This document shows positions 17,096-26,101 of a stretch of 64,000 bases of DNA, one piece after another. Numbering within the stretch: the stretch's first letter is position 1; every line of letters starts with the position of its first letter. Location: assembly GCF_001552195.1 (NCBI RefSeq), contig NZ_BCQS01000018.1, positions 1 through 64,000 of the forward strand. Direction: 5' to 3'. This DNA comes from Actinomadura latina NBRC 106108 (GTDB taxonomy: Bacteria; Actinomycetota; Actinomycetes; Streptosporangiales; Streptosporangiaceae). The notes beneath the pieces are model-generated. The model was not told where the DNA came from. It saw nothing but the letters and a program-made list of their open reading frames with translations, and did not search any database. Position numbers and translations under genes: made by a program.

Positions 17096-20000
17096 GCTCC
17101 TATCCTTCGGAGAGCATTGCCATTATCGGCATGGCGGCGAGGTTTCCGGGCGCCCAGGACCTCGATGAGTTCTGGAGCAATCTGCGGAAGGGCAAGGAGT
17201 GCATCGTCTTCCCCTCCGACGCCGAACTGCTCGCCGCCGGAGTGCCGCCCGAGTTGCTCGCCGACTCCTCCTACGTGAAGGCCCACGCCGAGACGCCGGA
17301 CATCGAATCGTTCGACGCGGAGTTCTTTGGCTTCACCCCGCGCGACGCGGCGATCCTGGACCCGCAGATCAGGATGTTCATGGAGGTGTGCCACGACGCC
17401 GTCGAGCAGGCCGGCTATGACCCCGCGAAGATCGGTGACGGGGTCGGCGTCTTCGGCGCGACCGGTGTCAACAACTACCTCGATCTGCACATCCGGTCCG
17501 GCTCGGGCTACCAGATGCTATCCGCGACGGGGGTCGCCGCCAGCGCCCTGAGCTACCCGGACTACGTCGCGACCCACGTCGCCTACCGGTTCGGGTTCCG
17601 CGGCCCGGCGCTGACGGTGTCCACGGCCTGCTCCAGCTCCGCCGTCGCAGTCCATCTGGCCTGCCAGGCGCTGCGGCTGGGCGAGTGCGACCACGCGATC
17701 GCGGGCGGCTCGGAGGTCGAGATGCCCGCCCGGCAGGGCTACCAGTGGGACGCGGGTGGGCCGCTGTCCGCCGACGGCCACTGCCGCCCCTTCGACAGGC
17801 TCGCCGGCGGCACCGTCTTCAGCAGCGGCGCGGGGGCGGTCCTCCTCAAGCGCCTTGAGGACGCCATCGCCGACGGCGACCACGTCTGGGCGGTGATCCG
17901 GTCCTCGGCGGTCAACAACGACGGCGCGACCAAGGCCGGCTTCGCCGCGCCCGGAATCCCCGGGCAGGCCGCGGCGGTCACCGAGGCGATCTCGCTGGCC
18001 GGCCTCACGGCGCGCGACCTCGATTTCGTCGAGGCGCACGGCACCGGGACCGCGCTCGGAGACCCGGTCGAGGTGGCGGCGCTGGCCACGGCGTTCCGCA
18101 ACTGCGGTGGCGGCGAACGTCCGGGATCGGCCGGGCTCTCCTCGGTCAAGGGCAACATCGGTCATCTGGGCCATGCCTCCGGCATCGCCTCGATCGTGAA
18201 GACGGCACTCTGCCTGCGGCACGAGGAGAGGGTGCCGACGGTCAACTTCGTCGAGCCCAACCCGCGCCTGGAGATCGGCAAGACGCCGTTCCGCGTCGAC
18301 GCGGCGACCATCGCGTGGCCGAGATCCGACCGGCCGCGCATCGCGGGCGTGAACTCTCTCGGTTTCGGCGGCACCAACGCGCATCTCATTCTCGCCGAGG
18401 GGCCGGTCGACCACCGGACTCCCGGCAGCGGTCGTCCCGAGGTCGTCATCTGGTCCGCGCGTGCGGAACGGGCGGCCGCCGATTACCGGCAGGCGCTGAC
18501 GGAGCACCTGTCCGAGGCCGATGACGACGCCTTCTGCGACATCGTGGGCGTCCTCCAGGAAGGACGCACCGAGCACCCCGTCCGCCGAGCCATCGTGGCG
18601 GGCGACGCCGCCGAGGCGGTCGAATGCCTGAAGGCGGGCGAGATCTTGGCGCACGACGCCGACGGCGGCACCGGTGAGACACCGCGCCAGATCGTCTTCG
18701 CCTTCCCGGGGCAGGGCTCGCAGCACTCCCGGATGGCGTCCGGGCTGTACGGGCGGGAACCGGTCTTCACGAAGGTCTTCGACGAGTGTCTGGAAGGTTT
18801 CGAGCGGGCGGGAACGGCGGCGGAGCCGCTGCGCGACACCTGGCTCGGCGGGGACGAGACAGCCGTGAATTCGACGCTGACCGCGCAACCCCTGCTGTTC
18901 GCCGTCGAGATGGCGCTGACCGCCATGTGGTCGTCCTGGGGCATCGAGCCGGACGTCGTCGTCGGGCACAGCCTGGGAGAGATCACGGCCGGTGCCGTCG
19001 CAGGGGTGTTCACCCTGGACGAGGCGATCAGGCTGGTGCATGCGCGGGCCCGGGCGATGGCCGCGCTGCCCGGCGGCGCCATGGCCGCCGTCACCGCGCC
19101 CCCGGACCGCGTCGCGGACGTCCTCGGCGGAACGCCGGCCATCGCCGTCGTGAACGCGCCGGACCAGACGGTGATCGCCGGCACGGCGGAGGAGATCGAC
19201 GCCGCGCTCACGGCGTTGTCCGCTGCAAACCTGCGGGGGCGCCGGATCGCGACCTCGCACGCCTTCCACTCCCCGTCGATGTCCCCGGCCGTCGCGGAAT
19301 TCGCGGCGGCGTTCGCGGAGGTGGACCCGCGACCACCGGCCATCCCGATAATCTCCGCGTCGACCGGTGCCGCGGTCGGGGACGAGGCACGGGATCCGAT
19401 GTTCTGGGCCGCCCAGATCGCCGAACCGGTCCGCTTCGACCTGGCGCTGGCGGCCCTTCCCGATCAGCACGGCACGCTGGTGCTGGAGGCCGGCCCGGGA
19501 CAGGTGCTCACGGCGCTCGTGCGGGCGGGGCTCCGGGAGGCCGCCACCGTGCCCACGCTGCCCCACCGGGACGGGCCGGAGACGGACCTGCGGTCAGCGC
19601 TGTCCGCCGTCGCCACGGTCTGGGTCAATGGACACCGCGTCGACTGGGCGAACGTGCGGCTGGGCAGGCCCGTCCGGCGGGTACCGGTGCCCGGGTACAG
19701 ATACCAGCGCAAGCGGCACTGGATCGAGCCGTCGCCCCGGACGTCGGGGCCGGGCGCCGAGGCCGGTTCGTCCGCGTCGGCATCGGCCCTGCGGGCAGGC
19801 ACCGCGCCCGGCTCCGGCTCCGCGGAGGTCGGCGACGACCGGCCGTTCAGCGTGCTGACCTGGACCGCCGACCCGAATCCGGGCTCGCGGCGGACAGTCG
19901 GCGACCGCGGGCTCGCCCTCGTCCTGCTGCCCGCGGACGAGGCTGCCGGCATGACGGCCGTGCTCGCGCTTCAGCGGGCGGGCCACCGCATCGCGGTCGT

Positions 20001-21198
20001 ACGCCCGGGTGCCCGTTTCGAGGAGACGGACGGTGAGTTCCGTGTCCGGCTGGACGACGCCGCCGACATCGACCGGGTCTTCCGGCGACTGGCCGATCGC
20101 GGGCAGCCCGTGAGCACGCTGGTGCACGCGCTGGCGCTGACCGACTGGCCCCGGCCCACCCCGGACAACATCGACGAACTGCTGACCCTCGGCCACCACG
20201 GTCTGAGCCTTCTCGTCCAGCGGGGTGCACGCCACATCACCGCCCCCGAAGTCCTCGTCCTCGCGGACAGCTCCGCCGACATCACCGGAGCCGAACCCGC
20301 CCACCCGGTCAAGGCGGCCCTGCACGGTGCCGTGCGCAGCCTCGCCCAGGAGGCGCCGGAGATGCGCTGCCGCCTGCTGGACCTGGCGGCGGTCACCGCG
20401 GAGGGCCTCGCCGCGGAGCTCGCCGCGGCCGGCGGGCCGACCGTCATCGCGCTGCGCGGTCCGCGCCGCTGGATCCGCACCGAACGGTCCTACCTTCCCG
20501 GCGAGCCGGACCGGCCAGCGATCCGGCACCGCGGCGTCTACCTCATCACCGGCGGGTTCGGGGGGCTCGGCACGGAGGTGGCACGGAGCATCGCGGCCAC
20601 CGGAATGGCGCCGCGTCTGATCCTCGTCGGGCGCTCCCTGCCACCGGACCGGCGGCTGGCGGAACTGACCCGCTGCATCGAGCGGCTCGGCGGCACCGTG
20701 CAGGCCGAGGCATGTAACGTCGGAGACCAGCGGGCCATGCGGAGGATCTTCGATACCGCGCGCGCACGACACGGCGCCGTCCACGGAGTGCTGCACCTCG
20801 CCGGCGTGCCCGGCGACACTATGCTGCTGCGCCGCGAACGGCAGGACGCCGCGGCCGTCCTGTGGCCCAAGGTGCGGGGCGCCCTGGTGCTGGAGAAGGT
20901 CCTCCAGAAGCAGCCGCCGCTCGACTTCCTGGTCATGTTCTCCAGCCGCGCGGCCGTCTCCGGCCTCGTCGGCGGCGCCGACTACGCGGCCGCGAACTGC
21001 TTCGGCGAGGGCCGCCCCGGCGTCCATCAGGACCCGTCCTCAAGCTCCAGTTGCCGCTTACGTCCCCGTCGCCCCAACTCCACACCCCTTCACATACCAG
21101 GAGTGTTGCGACAAGTACTGGAACCCGCCCGTCTCGCCTGGGGGTCAGTATTCACGCGTCGTCGACAGCAGTGCCCGCGCGAGCCGGTTGAGCAGTAG
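17092..21198 (+). CDS. Type I polyketide synthase module, KS-AT-KR, truncated inside KR
   Basis: The ketosynthase has its cysteine in STACSSS and histidines in EAHGTGTALGDP and KGNIGHLGHASG. The acyltransferase has GHSLGE and the HAFHSPSM motif typical of malonyl-CoA selectivity. A ketoreductase follows, with structural half, ITGGFGGLG cofactor loop, catalytic lysine and serine (MFSSRAAVSG) and YAAAN. Immediately after that motif, at about 21012, the frame leaves PKS-like sequence and runs 62 unrelated residues (FGEGRPGVHQD onward) to the stop at 21198. The KR helix, carrier protein and any thioesterase are missing from the window, so the module cannot hold its product as encoded. The ATG overlaps the NRPS stop and has AGGGGAG upstream. 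A rearrangement or misassembly at this point is likely. Confidence 0.88.
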   Translation: MSSYPSESIAIIGMAARFPGAQDLDEFWSNLRKGKECIVFPSDAELLAAGVPPELLADSSYVKAHAETPDIESFDAEFFGFTPRDAAILDPQIRMFMEVCHDAVEQAGYDPAKIGDGVGVFGATGVNNYLDLHIRSGSGYQMLSATGVAASALSYPDYVATHVAYRFGFRGPALTVSTACSSSAVAVHLACQALRLGECDHAIAGGSEVEMPARQGYQWDAGGPLSADGHCRPFDRLAGGTVFSSGAGAVLLKRLEDAIADGDHVWAVIRSSAVNNDGATKAGFAAPGIPGQAAAVTEAISLAGLTARDLDFVEAHGTGTALGDPVEVAALATAFRNCGGGERPGSAGLSSVKGNIGHLGHASGIASIVKTALCLRHEERVPTVNFVEPNPRLEIGKTPFRVDAATIAWPRSDRPRIAGVNSLGFGGTNAHLILAEGPVDHRTPGSGRPEVVIWSARAERAAADYRQALTEHLSEADDDAFCDIVGVLQEGRTEHPVRRAIVAGDAAEAVECLKAGEILAHDADGGTGETPRQIVFAFPGQGSQHSRMASGLYGREPVFTKVFDECLEGFERAGTAAEPLRDTWLGGDETAVNSTLTAQPLLFAVEMALTAMWSSWGIEPDVVVGHSLGEITAGAVAGVFTLDEAIRLVHARARAMAALPGGAMAAVTAPPDRVADVLGGTPAIAVVNAPDQTVIAGTAEEIDAALTALSAANLRGRRIATSHAFHSPSMSPAVAEFAAAFAEVDPRPPAIPIISASTGAAVGDEARDPMFWAAQIAEPVRFDLALAALPDQHGTLVLEAGPGQVLTALVRAGLREAATVPTLPHRDGPETDLRSALSAVATVWVNGHRVDWANVRLGRPVRRVPVPGYRYQRKRHWIEPSPRTSGPGAEAGSSASASALRAGTAPGSGSAEVGDDRPFSVLTWTADPNPGSRRTVGDRGLALVLLPADEAAGMTAVLALQRAGHRIAVVRPGARFEETDGEFRVRLDDAADIDRVFRRLADRGQPVSTLVHALALTDWPRPTPDNIDELLTLGHHGLSLLVQRGARHITAPEVLVLADSSADITGAEPAHPVKAALHGAVRSLAQEAPEMRCRLLDLAAVTAEGLAAELAAAGGPTVIALRGPRRWIRTERSYLPGEPDRPAIRHRGVYLITGGFGGLGTEVARSIAATGMAPRLILVGRSLPPDRRLAELTRCIERLGGTVQAEACNVGDQRAMRRIFDTARARHGAVHGVLHLAGVPGDTMLLRRERQDAAAVLWPKVRGALVLEKVLQKQPPLDFLVMFSSRAAVSGLVGGADYAAANCFGEGRPGVHQDPSSSSSCRLRPRRPNSTPLHIPGVLRQVLEPARLAWGSVFTRRRQQCPREPVEQ

Positions 21199-21342
21199 CC
21201 GGGCGGTGAGTGGCCGAGGCGGCGCGGTTAGTGCATCCGGGGGGATAAGCACCCGCCGCGCCGCCTCAGCCTCCCCCGAGGCCACCCCACCCAGCGCGGG
21301 GACGGCCCCATCCGGTGATGGCGGGGTCCAAGCCACCATCAC
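21145..21342 (-). CDS. Small hypothetical protein, last of a five-gene operon
   Basis: 65 residues, with a basic C-terminal part RLLLNRLARALLSTTREY. I do not recognise a family. Support for it being real is positional: its GTG overlaps the stop of the preceding gene (GTGA), like the other members of this operon, and it is oriented with them. It also overlaps the end of the truncated PKS frame on the other strand, which argues that the PKS frame beyond about 21012 is not genuine coding sequence. Confidence is moderate. Confidence 0.4.
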   Translation of the reverse strand: MMVAWTPPSPDGAVPALGGVASGEAEAARRVLIPPDALTAPPRPLTARLLLNRLARALLSTTREY

Positions 21343-21596
21343 CAGGCCCTTTTCATTACCGGACGCCCCGCGCGCTGCCGCTCCTGCGTCAGCGCCTCAC
21401 GCAGCGTCGCCGAGTCCGACCGGATCACCGTCGCGTCGACGCCGGCGGCCGGGTCGTGCAGGGTCGCGACCCAGTCGCCGGGAGCCCCGTCCCAGCGCCG
21501 AGCCCGCCAGATGCGGTGTCCGGTGAACTCTTCCCGGAGCTGGCGGAGCGCCGGGTCTTCGGTCTGCGTACGTGTTTCCATCGCGGGGTTCCTCAC
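21339..21596 (-). CDS. Small conserved hypothetical protein
   Basis: 85 residues from a GTG, or 80 from an ATG at 21581 that has GAGGA upstream. The sequence LREEFTGHRIWRARRWDG followed by GDWVATLHD is a pattern I associate with short proteins found beside HTH regulators in Streptosporangiales (from memory). No catalytic motif or membrane segment is visible. It belongs to a minus-strand operon of five tiny genes with overlapping ends, divergent from the regulator at 22448. Its function is unknown. Confidence 0.6.
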   Translation of the reverse strand: MRNPAMETRTQTEDPALRQLREEFTGHRIWRARRWDGAPGDWVATLHDPAAGVDATVIRSDSATLREALTQERQRAGRPVMKRAW

Positions 21597-21611
21597 TCGG
21601 AGTCCTTCATC

Positions 21612-21839
21612 TCAGGCCGCCCCGCTCTCACGGGCCGGACAGGTCGATTCCGCCCCGTGAACCCGAGCCGTGATCTGCCGCGTCCGAGCGTGGAGTTCAT
21701 CGAGTTCCGCAGTGATCTCGGCGAGTTCCGCGAGCAGGAGCTGACGCTCTTCCTCGGTCAGTCCGACCGCCTTCTTCCTGGTCATCGATTGCCGTGCGGG
21801 GGAGATGCGGACGACGGCCGTCCGCCGGTCGCCGGTCAT
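21612..21839 (-). CDS. Small coiled-coil hypothetical protein
   Basis: 75 residues. The middle part, TEEERQLLLAELAEITAELDELHARTRQI, has a heptad-like leucine spacing and should form a coiled coil. The ATG at 21839 overlaps the stop of the upstream gene (ATGA), which decides the start against a longer frame beginning at 21950. Two cysteine- and alanine-rich ends show no motif. As a member of the five-gene operon it may be an accessory or antitoxin-like partner, but nothing in the sequence proves this. Confidence 0.6.
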   Translation of the reverse strand: MTGDRRTAVVRISPARQSMTRKKAVGLTEEERQLLLAELAEITAELDELHARTRQITARVHGAESTCPARESGAA

Positions 21840-22045
21840 CGCGCGTCCCCCGATCCGGTGAACCGGTCGAGCCGGTTGCGCAGTTCGCTTGCGCTCTGCC
21901 CGTACAAGGCGCCCCACCCCGGCCGCTTGGCGACCCACCGGCCCGAGCACTCACGCGCGATCAGCCAGCCGGGAAAGTCGGCTTGCAAACTGTTCTCCAG
22001 CCGCTTGATCAGCGCCGACGTCCCGCTACCGGTGAGGCCGTTCAC
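21836..22045 (-). CDS. Small hypothetical protein
   Basis: 69 residues beginning with a GTG that overlaps the stop of the upstream gene (GTGA). The sequence has several tryptophans and glycines (DFPGWLIARE, RWVAKRPGWGALYG), which suggests a small compact fold. I do not recognise the family. It is the second gene in the operon and shares the same base composition as its neighbours, so it looks like a genuine gene. Confidence 0.55.
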   Translation of the reverse strand: MNGLTGSGTSALIKRLENSLQADFPGWLIARECSGRWVAKRPGWGALYGQSASELRNRLDRFTGSGDAR

Positions 22046-22320
22046 GACGTCACCGCCTCAGCGCCGCCCGGACGAACCTGCTCGGCGATCCGGCGAGCCG
22101 CCCCTGCAATGTCGTTGACCGGGTGCTGACGCCCGTCCTGGTCCCAGGAGAAGTACCGCCCGGAGTAGCCGACGAAGACCCAGACGAACACGCCGCGCAT
22201 GTCGGTGAAGACGGCCAGGCCGGCGACGTTCTCACGGACCTCGGATCGCACCTCGTATTCGGTCAACTCGGCCCGCAGCTCCGTCAGCAACTCGATCTCA
22301 GGAGTGGTGTCGGTGTTCAC
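22042..22320 (-). CDS. Small conserved hypothetical protein, first gene of the operon
   Basis: About 92 residues from a GTG at 22320; an ATG at 22356 would add 12. The sequence TELRAELTEYEVRSEVRENVAGLAVF followed by VWVFVGYSGRYFSWD alternates charged and aromatic residues and looks like a small alpha/beta protein. It is commonly found in actinobacteria beside an XRE-like regulator (from memory), which is the case here: the regulator starts divergently at 22448. Function unknown. Confidence 0.6.
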   Translation of the reverse strand: MNTDTTPEIELLTELRAELTEYEVRSEVRENVAGLAVFTDMRGVFVWVFVGYSGRYFSWDQDGRQHPVNDIAGAARRIAEQVRPGGAEAVTS

Positions 22321-22447
22321 GCTTCTAAGGTGGCCGGGAGACACGTCACGTCGCATTACCGCCTGTATCGCATCCAGGACGGATCGTTCTCGTCTTGTCT
22401 CGTCTGATACTCGTCTGTGTTACGTTCCTGCCGTCGAGAGGTTGGTG

Positions 22448-23545
22448 ATGGCGAATCCCCCCGTACGGCTGAAGGTGCTACTTCGAGAGAAGCACTGGCA
22501 GACGCACCAGGCATTTTGTGGCGAATACGACAAAGCGGCAAAGGGCATTGACCCTGGACTTGTCGGCACCTGGCCAAGCCGGGCGCAGTTCCACCGCTGG
22601 CTCAGTGGCGAACTCAAAGGGCTCCCGTACCCGCATCACTGCCGCGTGCTGGAGAGGATGCTCCCCGGCTGGACGGCGGAACAGCTCTTCGAGCCGTGCC
22701 CGCCGAAGGAGTCCAACCAGCCGCAGAGCGACCCTGACGAGCCCATGGCCCCCGATGTTGCCGAGCTGCTCACGACCCTTGAACACCACATCGACACCCC
22801 CGAGACCGGCGAGATCAGTTGGGGTGCCACTGCCCGAACCATCCCCGCCGCCAAGGCCCGACTCGCAGGCACCAGAACAGCCACCAGCGACCACGCCCAG
22901 GACCTCGGCCGCAGACTCCTCCAACTCCAGCGCGAACGCCGCCTGAACGACGCCGACATCACCGAACTGGCCGGCCTCACCGGCCACGTCGTCGAACTGG
23001 CGAAGACCATCGACCTGGAGATTGCCGCCGACGGTGCCGCGCGACTGGAATACCGCTTCGACCTGCTGAACCTCAGCGACAAGCCACAGGCCCGCATGTC
23101 CCGCGAAGTGTGGTTCGAGCACACCACCGGTCCCCTGGTCATCAAGCCCGTCCCCGACATTGACCGGCGTATCGCCATCCAGCGCATCCACGACACGACC
23201 AACCTCGCCAAATTCGCCTTTCAGATCTCACCCCCGCTACGGCCAGGGGAGTGGGCGCGCGTCGGCTACGTCTGCGAGGGCGGAAAGTTCGACCTGAACC
23301 ACTACTGGCGCGAGGCGATGCCCCGCTACTGCCGCCGCTACGAGATCAATGTCCGCCAACGCCGCGTGGACCTCGGCGGATGCACCGCGAGCGAGGAACA
23401 CCCGGACGGTTCGGAGAACTCCGCCACAGATAGCCTCGTTTGGGATATCGACGGCCAGGACGCCGTCATGTCATTGACCCGTGACCACCTACGCCCGAAC
23501 CAGTTCGTGACGCTGCGCTGGGAGCCGATCCGTGAACCTGCGTGA
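22448..23545 (+). CDS. Conserved actinobacterial XRE-like regulator
   Basis: 365 residues. The N-terminal 80 residues (FCGEYDKAA, RAQFHRWLSGELKGLPYPHHCRVLERMLPGW) form the DNA-binding-like domain seen in many actinobacterial regulators encoded next to small-gene operons. The C-terminal 200 residues are of unknown fold, with ISPPLRPGEW and YCRRYEINVRQRRVD. The ATG at 22448 is preceded by GAGAGG; a longer frame upstream overlaps the divergent gene and is not supported. It overlaps the downstream metallopeptidase gene by 14 bases, so both are probably expressed together and may sense or process a common signal. Confidence 0.65.
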   Translation: MANPPVRLKVLLREKHWQTHQAFCGEYDKAAKGIDPGLVGTWPSRAQFHRWLSGELKGLPYPHHCRVLERMLPGWTAEQLFEPCPPKESNQPQSDPDEPMAPDVAELLTTLEHHIDTPETGEISWGATARTIPAAKARLAGTRTATSDHAQDLGRRLLQLQRERRLNDADITELAGLTGHVVELAKTIDLEIAADGAARLEYRFDLLNLSDKPQARMSREVWFEHTTGPLVIKPVPDIDRRIAIQRIHDTTNLAKFAFQISPPLRPGEWARVGYVCEGGKFDLNHYWREAMPRYCRRYEINVRQRRVDLGGCTASEEHPDGSENSATDSLVWDIDGQDAVMSLTRDHLRPNQFVTLRWEPIREPA

Positions 23546-24695
23546 CGAGATCGAATCGACCCTACGAGCCTGGCACGCCTACGAGACCGGCCGCGGATCA
23601 GTCGCCGTCATCGACTTCGATTGCGCCCCCACCACCACACCCCCAGAACCGGCCACCAGCCGCCTAGCCGTCTACCAGCGGCTCGCCGATCTCCACACCC
23701 GCGCCACCGAGACCGGAGCCACCCGCCTCACCGCCCGCCTCACCGCCGACCTGGCATACCTAGGCGCCCTACTCGGCGAACACCCACCCCTCAGCGCCTA
23801 CGTCCAGGCGACCCAGGGATGCCCGGCCGCCGGATGGCAGGACGGCTACATCACCCACCGAGGCGACCAGGCCCGCCAAGCACTCGCCGCCCTGGGCATC
23901 CAGTGGGGACCCGACACCGCACGCGACCTCAACGCCATCGAAGGCCCCATAGAGACCGATGAGGCCCCCGACGCGATCCGCCAGGCCGCCGCCGACTACG
24001 AGCAGGCCGTCCGCCAGGCCACCGGCAGCCAGGCCCCGTTCAACCTCACCATCGAGACCACCGAGGTAGACGCCTACTGGGCATATTGGCTCGACGGCGC
24101 CGGCGACAAGGTTCGCCTACGCCTCAACCTGCCCCGCGCCAGCTTCACCAAGGTCGCCGCCCGCCAGTTCGCCCTACACGAAGTCCTAGGCCATGGCCTA
24201 CAAGGCGCGAGCTGGTCAGCGCGAGCCGCTGCCGAAGACGTTCCGTGGGTACGCCTGATGTCGGTACACGCACCGCAACAAGTCCTCCTCGAAGGACTCG
24301 CTCAGGCCCTACCCCTCTTCATCGCCCCGGACGACGAGCTACTCGTCACCCGCACCAAGTTCGACCACTACAACCAACTTGTACGCGCCGAGCTGCACAT
24401 AGCTCTCAACCAGGGTGCCAGCATCGCCGAACTGGCCGACCATGCCCGCTTTCGCATGCCGTGGACGAGTGACGCCGCAATCGCCGACGCCCTCACCGAC
24501 AGGGGAGCCAACCCTCAACTCCGCTCCTACCTCTGGGCCTACCCGGCCGGACTCGACTGGTTCGCCAACCTCGCCGAAGCCGACAAGCCCACAAGGACCA
24601 CCGTCCTACAGGCTGCCTACCGCGACCCGCTAGCCCCAAGCGACCTAGAGTCCCTCTGGCCAGCAGGCCCGACCATCGGCGGCCAAGGCACCTAG
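23532..24695 (+). CDS. HExxH zinc metallopeptidase-like protein
   Basis: 387 residues from a GTG. The motif FALHEVLGHGLQG near residue 216 contains HEVLGH, the HExxH zinc site. A second acidic ligand may lie in LLEGLAQALPLF some 35 residues later, where gluzincin-like families place their third ligand. No signal peptide or membrane segment is visible, so it is cytoplasmic. The gene overlaps the upstream regulator. Regulator plus HExxH peptidase pairs often control mobile elements by cleaving the repressor (ImmR/ImmA logic), which would fit this accessory region, although neither protein is a clear ImmR or ImmA relative. Confidence 0.65.
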   Translation: MNLRDEIESTLRAWHAYETGRGSVAVIDFDCAPTTTPPEPATSRLAVYQRLADLHTRATETGATRLTARLTADLAYLGALLGEHPPLSAYVQATQGCPAAGWQDGYITHRGDQARQALAALGIQWGPDTARDLNAIEGPIETDEAPDAIRQAAADYEQAVRQATGSQAPFNLTIETTEVDAYWAYWLDGAGDKVRLRLNLPRASFTKVAARQFALHEVLGHGLQGASWSARAAAEDVPWVRLMSVHAPQQVLLEGLAQALPLFIAPDDELLVTRTKFDHYNQLVRAELHIALNQGASIAELADHARFRMPWTSDAAIADALTDRGANPQLRSYLWAYPAGLDWFANLAEADKPTRTTVLQAAYRDPLAPSDLESLWPAGPTIGGQGT

Positions 24696-24933
24696 AACCT
24701 AGGATCACCAGGCAGCCCGCCCGCCGGATGAGACCTTTCTTTACGTTTTCAAGGGCGCCCGCTCTGCGGCCGCCGCCGGGCGGTCCGGGCCGGGCATGCG
24801 GCCTCTCCGGGCCGACCCGCCCCGGCCGCCCGGCCACCTCCATCACCGGGATAAATGAACGTTTCGGTTCCTGGACATATCCGACCTGGAGACGACCGAC
24901 AAGCTAAGATACGTTGCTGGCGTGGAGGTGTTC

Positions 24934-25383
24934 GTGAGCGAGCATAGTAGTGATTCACCCGATCCTCCCGAAACAGGCATTGGGTCCCACGGCAGCCCGG
25001 TAATGGAAAGACTGAATCTTTGGCTTTGGTTTGGCCTAGTATTTGGAGTCCTCCCGGTCATAATCGATTTTATTCGTGCAGCAATGTCGGCAAAAGGGGT
25101 AAGTGTTGACGGCATTCTAGGTGACGGGGAGATTCTAATATCCGGGGCAGCTATTTCGGGGGCAGCCACCGGGGAGCTCTTGTTTGCTCAGAGTGAAAGC
25201 TCCGGAAGAATTAGAAGACTCAATATAGGTTCGGCTACTCTGCTGATCTGTCTATGCAATTCTGCGGCCTATACGCAAGTCGATCCCTCGCGGCCGGAAG
25301 TAACTGTCATCACCAGCCTTATATTGTTTCCCCTGACAGTGATTACGAGTGCTTTCTGTGTAGGAATGGCGGCCCGCTCATGA
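24934..25383 (+). CDS. Small multi-pass membrane protein in AT-richer DNA
   Basis: 149 residues. Hydrophobic stretches are LWLWFGLVFGVLPVII (about 26-42), ILISGAAISGAATGELLF, SATLLICLCNSAA and SLILFPLTVITSAFCVG, so three or four membrane segments with a short acidic, serine-rich N terminus. The GTG at 24934 is chosen because GGAGG lies five bases upstream. Base composition is clearly lower in GC than the surroundings, which suggests recent transfer. Its stop overlaps the start of the TPR gene, so the two probably form a membrane complex. The family is not recognised. Confidence 0.65.
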   Translation: MSEHSSDSPDPPETGIGSHGSPVMERLNLWLWFGLVFGVLPVIIDFIRAAMSAKGVSVDGILGDGEILISGAAISGAATGELLFAQSESSGRIRRLNIGSATLLICLCNSAAYTQVDPSRPEVTVITSLILFPLTVITSAFCVGMAARS

Positions 25384-25976
25384 GTTGGGTGAACATAGCT
25401 ACCATAGTCATTGCTTTTAGTGCGACTGGCGTGGCCGCATGGCAGGCGGCCAAGACCTTCCTGCTCAGGAGGAAGACCGGAAACGTCGATGTATCGATCA
25501 CATCTGGCGATATGCGCTTCAATATGTCTGGGAACATGGACTCAGAAGAGGTTCGGCGCATCGTCGAGCTTCTCCTAGCGCGTGACCAATCTACTGCCGT
25601 TGCCAGAGAAGAGGGTATTCTCACTGCTTTTAAAGGCGCAAAGGGGGAAGATCATCCCGACACTTTGGCGAGCGCCTCGAAACTCGCTAGCGCGTACCAA
25701 GATGCGGGCCGCATACAAGAGGCGATCAACCTTTATGAAAGCACGCTCGACAGTATGCGACGGGTCCTAGGCGAGGATCATGCCGACACTTTGGCGAGCG
25801 CCTCGAAACTCGCTAGCGCGTACCAAGATGCGGGCCGCATACAAGAGGCGATCAACCTTTATGAAAGCACGCTCGACAGTATGCGACGGGTCCTAGGCGA
25901 GGATCATGCCGACACTTTGGCGAGCGCATCGAAACTCGCTAGCGCGTACAGAGACATGGAAAGTAGAGATAACTGA
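25380..25976 (+). CDS. Membrane-anchored TPR protein with recently duplicated repeats
   Basis: 198 residues. One N-terminal membrane segment (VNIATIVIAFSATGVAAWQAA) is followed by a short domain with VSITSGDMRFNMSG and SEEVRRIVELLL, then 42-residue TPR repeats of the kinesin-light-chain type (HPDTLASASKLASAYQDAG, EAINLYESTLDSM). Repeats two and three arise from exact 126-bp DNA repeats. The SGD-xx-F plus EEVRRIVELLL stretch recalls the effector-associated constant components of actinobacterial conflict systems (weak resemblance, inference). Overlap with the small membrane protein gene suggests a shared complex. The C terminus ends shortly into the last repeat, so it may be shortened. Confidence 0.65.
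   Translation: MSWVNIATIVIAFSATGVAAWQAAKTFLLRRKTGNVDVSITSGDMRFNMSGNMDSEEVRRIVELLLARDQSTAVAREEGILTAFKGAKGEDHPDTLASASKLASAYQDAGRIQEAINLYESTLDSMRRVLGEDHADTLASASKLASAYQDAGRIQEAINLYESTLDSMRRVLGEDHADTLASASKLASAYRDMESRDN
25657..25950 (+). repeat. Exact 126-bp tandem repeat within the TPR gene
   Basis: Positions 25657-25782 and 25783-25908 are identical over 126 bases, and a third partial copy runs to about 25950 with a single base change. The unit encodes one 42-residue TPR. Identity at synonymous sites shows recent duplication, so copy number is likely to vary between strains. Confidence 0.9.
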
Positions 25977-26101
25977 TCACAGATCCTCGATATCCCTCCA
26001 CTGATGGGGTGCTACCGCCAAACCTGGGGCAACAGACCCAGTGGTTTGCATGGGGGTGGTATCACGTGGCCAGGTTCTCGTCGGCTGGGCGAGCGCGAAG
26101 C

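Noticed and set aside
17518..19566. 682-residue minus-strand frame opposite the PKS
   Set aside because: It is Arg/Gly-rich without motifs and lies wholly within the KS-AT coding region.
25657..25950. Regular repeats considered as a CRISPR array
   Set aside because: Units are 126 bp, contiguous without spacers, and encode TPR motifs in frame.
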